Assembly: GCA_016800925.1 (NCBI GenBank)
Contig: JABCPU010000201.1
Coordinates: forward strand, 57,746-121,745
Length of the DNA stretch: 64,000 bases
Direction of reading: 5' to 3'
Source of the DNA: Suillus spraguei
Lineage: Eukaryota; Basidiomycota; Agaricomycetes; Boletales; Suillaceae
Shown: piece by piece, positions 58,757-64,000 of the stretch
Numbering within the stretch: the stretch's first letter is position 1
How the letters are laid out: each line of letters begins with the position of its first letter
Program-made: the position numbers and the translations under genes
The notes under the pieces: generated by a model
Told to the model about the DNA's origin: nothing
What the model saw: only the letters and a program-made list of their open reading frames with translations
Database searches by the model: none

Positions 58757-60227
58757 TGTCATATACCGTACATTCAGGTCTGATCCATGGACATCTGGGC
58801 ACCCAATCAACATCCATCCATATCTAATCCATATCCATATCCGACTCAGTCCATCCATCCGATCTGATCCACTCATCCGATCCATGTCCATATCCGATCC
58901 GTGTCCATATCCGATCCATGTCCATATCCGATCTGTGTCCATATCCGATCCATGCTCATATCCGAAACTATTCCCGCGCACCTGCGCGTTACTCCTTTTA
59001 GGTTAATACCTGTGTCCAGCTTTCGGTTATCTCTGCACCTCTGGCTTTCGGTTATCTTGACTTCCGTCTTGATAAGATATTTCGTACAAGTCTTATTTCC
59101 GAGTTCATAGCCTTGTGTTCCGCAATGCCTCAAACATAGCCTCGGACTATCCTTGCTTGCCTTCCGGCATGCTACCTACAGTATATAAACTTGTAGTACA
59201 ACTCCTGCAGACCTCAGTCTGATTCATTGTTCCTACTTCTGTATATTCCTTTGATTACTCTGTATCCTGTTATCATGTCTATATAACTCCGTCTCCGTTC
59301 TTGCACTTGGGCTCCGGCCCTTGTAAGCTTCCAACTCAGGCCTATGGGATTACTCCCTAGGCCGGAGCTTTGATCCTATGTTCTATAATCTGTTCGGACT
59401 TCGTCCATCTCTGTCTATCATCTGTTTCACCTCCGACTCTACCTTTGGTAGTCTTATACTGTCTGTTTCTATTCCGGACCTTGTCCGGAGTAGTCTATAC
59501 TATCTCTACACCATATCCGGACCTACTCCTCTCTAGTAGCCAACACTTCCTCTAAGATCCACAGAGCTACGCTCATCCGATCGTCCGATCATTCGCTCCT
59601 CCGCTCCTCCGCTCCTCCGCTCCTCCGCTCCTCCACTCCTCCGCTCCTCCGATCATCCGCTCCTCCGCTCCTCCGCTCCTCCACTCCTCCGATCATCCGC
59701 TCCTCCGCTCCTCCGATCATCCGCTCCTCCGCTCCTCCGATCATCCGCTCCTCCGCTCCTCCGATCATCCGCTCCTCCGAGCTCCGGACCTTCGGACCCC
59801 TAGTCCTTCGGATCCATCCTATCCTATCCTCTGACATCTATGGATCATCTTTCCCTCCGGAGCTCTGCTCCTATCCTGCCCTGGACTTTGTCCAGCGGTC
59901 CATCCTTCATCCGTTCTACTTGGAACTTGTTCCAGTAGTGTTACCATTACTCCCTACCTTCCGGAAATAGTTCCGGCGCATTCCCGCGCTCATCCGGAAG
60001 TCCATCGGAGCTCTGTCGAGCTATCCTGCCTTAGAGTTCGTCCGGACCCTCCATCCGGACTCCACCAGAACTCTCCCTTGGACTTCATCCGAAATTAAGG
60101 GCACATACTCGGGTAAGGGGCACAGCGTACGAGCTGAGGCCAAGCCCCTTTGACTTACAACCCTTTGGTACAACCCCATGTAAGACCAGGACTTCTTGCT
60201 AATCTCCGGTTTTGCATGGTCGTAACA
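58757..60227 (+). mobile_element. Solo LTR, family LTR-c, 1471 bp
   Basis: From TGTCATATACCGTACATT to CATGGTCGTAACA with GTTGG duplicated at 58752-58756 and 60228-60232. It interrupts the 5' LTR of copy D. It includes a repeated ATATCCGATCC region (58860-58970), a minisatellite (59594-59779) and a TCCGGA-rich 3' half with the paired GGGGCAC motif also seen in LTR-d. Confidence 0.92.
59594..59779 (+). repeat. 9-bp minisatellite in LTR-c
   Basis: About 20 units of CGCTCCTCC, interspersed with GATCATCC variants in a higher-order pattern. The complement yields the long but meaningless reading frame of EERMIGG repeats. Confidence 0.9.
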
Positions 60228-61636
60228 GTTGGAGACCTAAGCGAAGGATGTTCCATGTAAAACCCAGTAAGATTAAAGTAAAGTATACAAGTGTAATACA
60301 ACATGCTTAAATAGGTCAATATGTGTGCACGGACCAAGAGAGACGTGAGAATGTAAGTGCGTATCCAAAGAAGGAAGGCAACTATAGTACAGATGCATTG
60401 AGCATATGAGTCAGAGTTATGTTATGTAATATACAAGTAAAGGGGACAAAGAGAAAATGAATAGGGGCACGTACGACTGTAACACTATTCACATCGTGGC
60501 CAAACGCCGAGCAGGTGTTGCTCGACCTCCCTCTCCGCAAAGAGATACGGACCCACTTCCTATCCCTCTACCCTCTTCTTCGCGCATTTATTCTAATCTT
60601 GATGCCTTTACTGGCTTATATACTGCTGTCCAGGAGATTGGACAGCTCACCAATGCAGTCATCGAAACTATTCAGCAATTGGTCGTTGAAACAAGAATGG
60701 CCAGAAACTTAGTGGAAGAAGCCATTACCGATTTACAGCAAACACAAGCAGACCTTGATTCCCCATGAACCCCATCTCCTATTGAACGACCAACTTCACC
60801 GCCCTCTGTCACAGTCACCCATGATCACGCCGCATGGTTATATGAACCTTGTACAGAAGAACAGTGTGAGGCCGCGAAAATATTAGGAGTCCTTGTCACT
60901 GAGCTGGTGACTCTTGGCCCTCGACTTCGCAACCTCCATATTCACCCTCCAATGTCTATCCCGTCATCATTCAGTCCAATGGACCCTGTCTCGCCAGTCC
61001 TAGTAAAGGACTTCAGCATAACGTCCCCTTCCTCCTCTAATGAACTCCTTGCGGTTGCTGAATGAGCAACTACCCCTGATCTCCCAACATCGGCATATAC
61101 CCTTACTACTAAACAGCAGAAGCAGCTCAGGCACGACAATGCTTTTGCCTTAAGTCGCATGGCGCGACGAAAGGGAAAGAAGCATACCAGATCCACTAGT
61201 CCCAACCCCATTATCTCACCATCGCCATTATGCAAGTCCACCTCCAATCCTGATGAAAACATGAAATGCTGCGTCTGTGGACTACTTGGGCATTGTCAGA
61301 AGAACTGCGCGGAATATCAGTGTAGGGTTTTCAGATATTGGTCCCCTACCCATCTATCTATCTATTGTCCTCAACGAGTTGGGACTCCCCCCTTCACGCT
61401 AACCTGGAAGGATGAAGGGTTCTACGACGCACTTCGTTCCTGGGAACGACAGCTTGACAATGAATGAACTCAAGCAGCGAAAGAAGGGATTCTAAATGAC
61501 ATGCTGGTGCTGAGGAGGCCGCATACATGAGGAGTGGGTCATTCCTCGATGAGGACTATGAGTATAGCGATGATCCTGTCTACTATGCTAATCAGGATGA
61601 GTAAAGTTGGTGACTTTACATGTAAAACAGGGGTAA

Positions 61637-62110
61637 TGTTACAATTGTAGTACCCCTATTCATTTTCTGTCTCATCTCTCCCCTGTATATTATGTAACAT
61701 GACTCTAACTCATATGCTCAACGCATCTGTACTATAGTTGCCTTCCTTCTTTGGATACGCACTTACATTCTCACGTCTCTCTTGGTCCGTGCGCACATAT
61801 TGACCTATTTAAGCACATTGTATTACACTTGTATACTTCACTTTAATCTTACTGGGTTTTACCTGGAATATCCTTCGCTTAGGTCTCCAACCTAAGTCGT
61901 CTTGAATCGTCTCTAAGTCTAAGCACTCCTTAGCCTTAGTCTCTATTCTTGCAGAACCTCTTAGACTCATCTTTGAGGTCGAACCCTTGATAGTACTCGG
62001 AACGTGTTCCTTGTACTTTCACCTTGTCCTCTTCTGGACATTGAAGAACTTCCCAGCAGACTGTCTGTGTCTTTTCACTGTTGCTGGAAACGCCACCCCA
62101 GTTCATAACA
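61637..62110 (+). mobile_element. 3' LTR of copy B
   Basis: 474 bp, TGTTACAATTGTAGTACC to CCAGTTCATAACA, preceded by the polypurine tract AAAACAGGGGTAA. It is followed at 62111 by TGTTG and the rest of LTR-d, whose intact form has TGCTG there, so B inserted into LTR-d at this point. Confidence 0.9.
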
Positions 62111-62568
62111 TGTTGATTATCCATACTAGATACTTACAGTATATAAACCACTTGTAGATCTCTGTAGAACCTTAGTTCGAATATCATCTTAGATTCTGCT
62201 CATTCTGTTTCCTCTGGACTTGAGTTACTTTCTGCTCTAGTCATCTTCCGAGACTTGGGATTGATTCCTTTAGTCTATATCTCTGACTCTATCTTCGGAT
62301 AGTCTACCTCTGTTAGTTTCTAGTTAGGAACTCATTCCAAAGCTAGCCTTAATCCTCGTTCCATCTCTACGCTCTGGATAACCTTCGGACGTATCATATC
62401 TGATATCTTCGGATGTCCGGATCCGTCATGCAACTCCTTCTGGATCTTTGGACATATACCTACCCTCTGAAATAAGGGGCATTACTCAGGAAAGGGGCAC
62501 AGTGCATGAACTGAGGCCAAAGCCCTTCAGATCTTTCACCCTTTGAGTACGGTCTTAACACTCATGGG
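62111..62568 (+). mobile_element. Fragment of LTR-d, 3' part
   Basis: Matches LTR-d from about base 317 to its end (GGTCTTAACA at 62568). Compared with the 56829 copy it has many CpG to TpG/CpA changes (TCCGGAC to TCTGGAC, CTCCGTTAG to CTCTGTTAG), so it is an old insertion. Its other part is at 43165-43411. Confidence 0.87.
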
Positions 62569-63487
62569 AGATAATGTGCTGAGTTCTTGGGTGGGTATCT
62601 TTCAACAGTCTTTCTCTTGAAAATCTGTGTGAAAGTGTTGAGTTTGAGATTTGAAGTAGTGTTGTATAGTAGGTATGTTTCACCCTAGTGGATCACGTTT
62701 CAACCTACGAAAGTCTGTTTCAACTTTGTCATGTTCTCCAAGTGCATGTCTCCCCTTCTGTTGAAAGAGAGTCTTTAGATCTGTATATGTTACAGTTCTC
62801 CCTTCACCTTATCACATTGTCACTCTTCACATCATCACCATTTCACTAATCATGCTTCTGACACATTCCATCACATTCCATCACATTCTATGAAATGAAT
62901 TCAAGGCTATTATTCCTATTGGGTGATTACTCAAAGCTCCGCTTTAATACTTCTTATATATTCAGTAGATACACGTCCTGTATTCTCTAACTTGACCTTA
63001 GCAATCCTAAGCTTGTGTCTTTGGGTTCATTGTTAAAGGCTTAGTCGCCACTAAGTGTAACAGTATATGTAAAGTGTAGTCTGAGAGCTGTTAGATATTA
63101 TATAGTCAACCCTTGTAAGGTAGTATATAATGTAGAGTAGATATATATTTCTTAGTCTTACTTCAAGGCTAGGTTGCCTGCACTTTTATTCTTATGAAAT
63201 CTCACATGGTAGGAGACAAGAATGAAAAATGGGAAATCTTTTTCACAGGTGAAAATGGGCTCCTTATATACATTTTGGAGGCCCTGCTTACTAAGCATGA
63301 TTCCACACATGGATTGGCAAGAAACCTTCCTATTCAGTGTGTTGAGTCAGCTTATTTTACTAAGTACATTATAAATACAGTGAATTCTTACAAAGCATGA
63401 CAAAAGGCTGTTGAGTCATCTCAGGGATTGGTCATGCAAAAGCTGACAAACCAAGCCTTTTGGGTGAGCTTACTCATCTTTTTTACT
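62569..63487 (-). mobile_element. Fragment of LTR-e, minus orientation, with LTR-f inserted
   Basis: Reverse complement of 27890-28541 of the complete LTR-e, interrupted by 275 bp of LTR-f at 62788-63062. It ends in TTTTTACTAAG at 63487, where a tyrosine recombinase fragment begins; about 250 bp of the LTR start is missing. Confidence 0.87.
62788..63062 (+). mobile_element. Small solo LTR, family LTR-f
   Basis: 275 bp from TGTTACAGTTCTCCC to CACTAAGTGTAACA, flanked by GTATA at 62783-62787 and 63063-63067. The LTR-e copy at 28300-28330 lacks it and gives the empty site. TATA-like TTATATATTC near 62953. Confidence 0.85.
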
Positions 63488-63763
63488 AAGTGAAGGGCCT
63501 ACAGACCCCAAAGCAGCCCTAGAAAATTAGTTCAGAGTAAATCCAGCCGAAGAGCAGACACATCTTTTTGCCTGGAAGCATTATAAAGGTATGAGACCTC
63601 TCTCCAAAAGAGACGTAACAAAAAGACTTGCCCTCATTGCTCAAACAGCCAATCTCCCAGACCTCAAGGGTCATGGGCTACACATCAGTGGAACACTGGA
63701 GTACCTGCTAAGAGGAGTTCCCTTTGATGTAGTCAAATCAATGGGTAGATGGTCCAGTGACAC
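63488..63763 (+). pseudogene. Fragment of a transposon-type tyrosine recombinase
   Basis: An open stretch with one TAG reads FRVNPAEEQTHLFAWKHYKG, RPLSKRDVTKRLALIAQTAN, LPDLKGHGLHISGTLEYLL and RGVPFDVVKSMGRWSSDT. This is the C-terminal catalytic region of the tyrosine recombinases found in DIRS/Crypton-like elements of mushrooms (usual motif HGxRIGGTLEYLLRG). The conserved Arg of the HxxR motif is His here. Cut on both sides by LTR-e pieces in opposite orientation. Confidence 0.75.
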
Positions 63764-64000
63764 TGTCATACATAGTATGAGATTCATACCAAGCTAAGAT
63801 ATAAGGAGTGATAGGAAAGATCCAACAGTGCATACTATATCTCTAAGTTGTCCTATTATTTTTTTGCTTACACTTTGATTGTCTTTTATATTTTTACTTT
63901 GATTTAGTTCCTTCATATTCTATCCCCTTTCATTTTATTCCAGAACTTTTCATTCTCAAATTTGATGATTTATAAGACTTTCAGACTTGACTCATCATGT
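63764..64000 (+). mobile_element. LTR-e, 5' part, running to the window end
   Basis: Starts TGTCATACATAGTATGAG and matches 27635-27842 closely to about 63973, after which it diverges (TTTATAAGACTTTCAGAC). Its insertion point is inside the tyrosine recombinase reading frame. Confidence 0.78.

Larger units (their letters stand above)
50440..60484 (-). mobile_element. Ty3/chromovirus copy D, nested in copy B
   Basis: On the minus strand: 5' LTR (60484 to 58534), gag, remnants of protease and pol, integrase, chromodomain, ORF3, polypurine tract and 3' LTR (50914-50440). The target duplication CTATT flanks it exactly. Its two LTRs are very similar, so it is the youngest large element here apart from its own insertions: copy C at 54252, LTR-d at 56829 and LTR-c at 58757. 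Confidence 0.9.
58534..60484 (-). mobile_element. 5' LTR of copy D, interrupted by LTR-c
   Basis: On the plus strand it runs TGTTACGACTGGG to GACTGTAACA. Without LTR-c and one GTTGG it is 475 bp, the same length as the 3' LTR at 50440-50914 and nearly identical to it. Confidence 0.92.
50083..61467 (+). pseudogene. Copy B ORF3 (zinc-module accessory protein), split by copy D
   Basis: The ATG lies 57 nt after the pol stop. The first part (50083-50439) reads MSFPTAYITPVTIANNDSDS to SDVEEAI. The second (60485-61467), after copy D and one CTATT, reads IHIVAKRRAGVARPPSPQRD through the coiled coil, KGKKHTRSTSP, CCVCGLLGHCQKNCAEYQC and THLSIYCPQ to YDALRSWERQLDNE. Two in-frame stops are present (after QADLDSP and LLAVAE). 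This is the best copy for seeing the C-terminus. Confidence 0.8.
44526..62110 (+). mobile_element. Ty3/chromovirus copy B, interrupted by copy D
   Basis: A 5' LTR (44526-44996), gag, protease, pol, chromodomain, ORF3 and 3' LTR (61637-62110) in order on the plus strand. Copy D (50440-60484) sits inside ORF3 with the duplication CTATT at 50435-50439 and 60485-60489. Removing D gives an element of about 7.5 kb. The two outer flanks do not match (GGAAC and TGTTG), as expected if the left end was exchanged with copy A by inversion. Confidence 0.88.

Noticed and set aside
58860..58975. Possible CRISPR-like array in the ATATCCGATCC region
   Set aside because: Short direct tandem units without unique spacers, in a eukaryotic LTR; a simple repeat.
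59589..59837. Minus-strand ORF of EERMIGGA repeats
   Set aside because: Pure translation of the LTR-c minisatellite.
44526..62115. Target duplication for copy B at its present flanks
   Set aside because: GGAAC and TGTTG do not match; the left flank belongs to copy A because of the inversion.
63194..63400. 68-codon ORF near the end of the window
   Set aside because: Lies entirely within LTR-e in antisense; no similarity to a protein.

Overview
The window reads as a nuclear segment of a mushroom-forming basidiomycete (Agaricomycetes). The host genes carry many 50-60 bp GT-AG introns and are fungal orthologues (ATG7, the PUP1 proteasome subunit, GVP36, a DRS2-type flippase, EGT1). The repeats are those of mushroom genomes: chromodomain Ty3 elements, PIF/Harbinger with Myb-like ORFs, Tc1 elements and a tyrosine recombinase. 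All calls come from reading the sequence; no search was run.

Layout. (1) 1-2872 is a triple nest: a Myb/SANT-like ORF of a Harbinger-type element is split by a solo LTR (target duplication ATACC), which is split by a Tc1 element (TA). (2) 4009-26112 is an ordinary gene island: hemerythrin-like protein (-), EGT1 with a degraded N-terminus (+), a small spliced metallothionein (+), a frameshifted CAT/condensation-fold protein (+), ATG7 (-), PUP1 (-) sharing a 202-bp promoter with GVP36 (+), a DRS2-type P4-ATPase (-), and an intron-containing tRNA-Gln(TTG). (3) From about 26.2 kb to the end there are only mobile elements: a Harbinger element (about 26251-32466) holding two solo LTRs, with a third near its edge; a decayed Tc1 element; then a stack of Ty3/chromovirus copies (H, A, B, C, D) and LTRs of four other families, ending in a tyrosine-recombinase fragment.

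The chromovirus family encodes gag with a CCHC knuckle, protease, RT, RNase H, integrase and a C-terminal chromodomain, then a separate downstream ORF3 with its own two-part zinc module. The site just after the 5' LTR (AAGATTAAAGT) is complementary to an 11-nt LTR segment about 30 nt downstream of a TATTTAAG box, which points to Tf1-like self-priming.

The nest can be ordered from target duplications. Element A inserted into the gag of element H (GTTCC). B inserted into LTR-d, itself inside LTR-e. D inserted into ORF3 of B (CTATT), and C, LTR-d and LTR-c then landed in D. The two halves of H gag now lie at 34724-34937 (+) and 43511-44525 (-), and the two halves of LTR-d and LTR-e are likewise in opposite orientations. 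One inversion by recombination between the inverted copies A and B explains all of this. The A and B arms are almost identical for about 2.9 kb next to the inversion and share disabling mutations, and the LTR at 44526 is chimeric, which suggests gene conversion.

LTR family names used here: LTR-a (about 470 bp), LTR-b (the chromovirus LTR, 460-475 bp), LTR-c (1471 bp), LTR-d (765 bp), LTR-e (about 1029 bp), LTR-f (275 bp).
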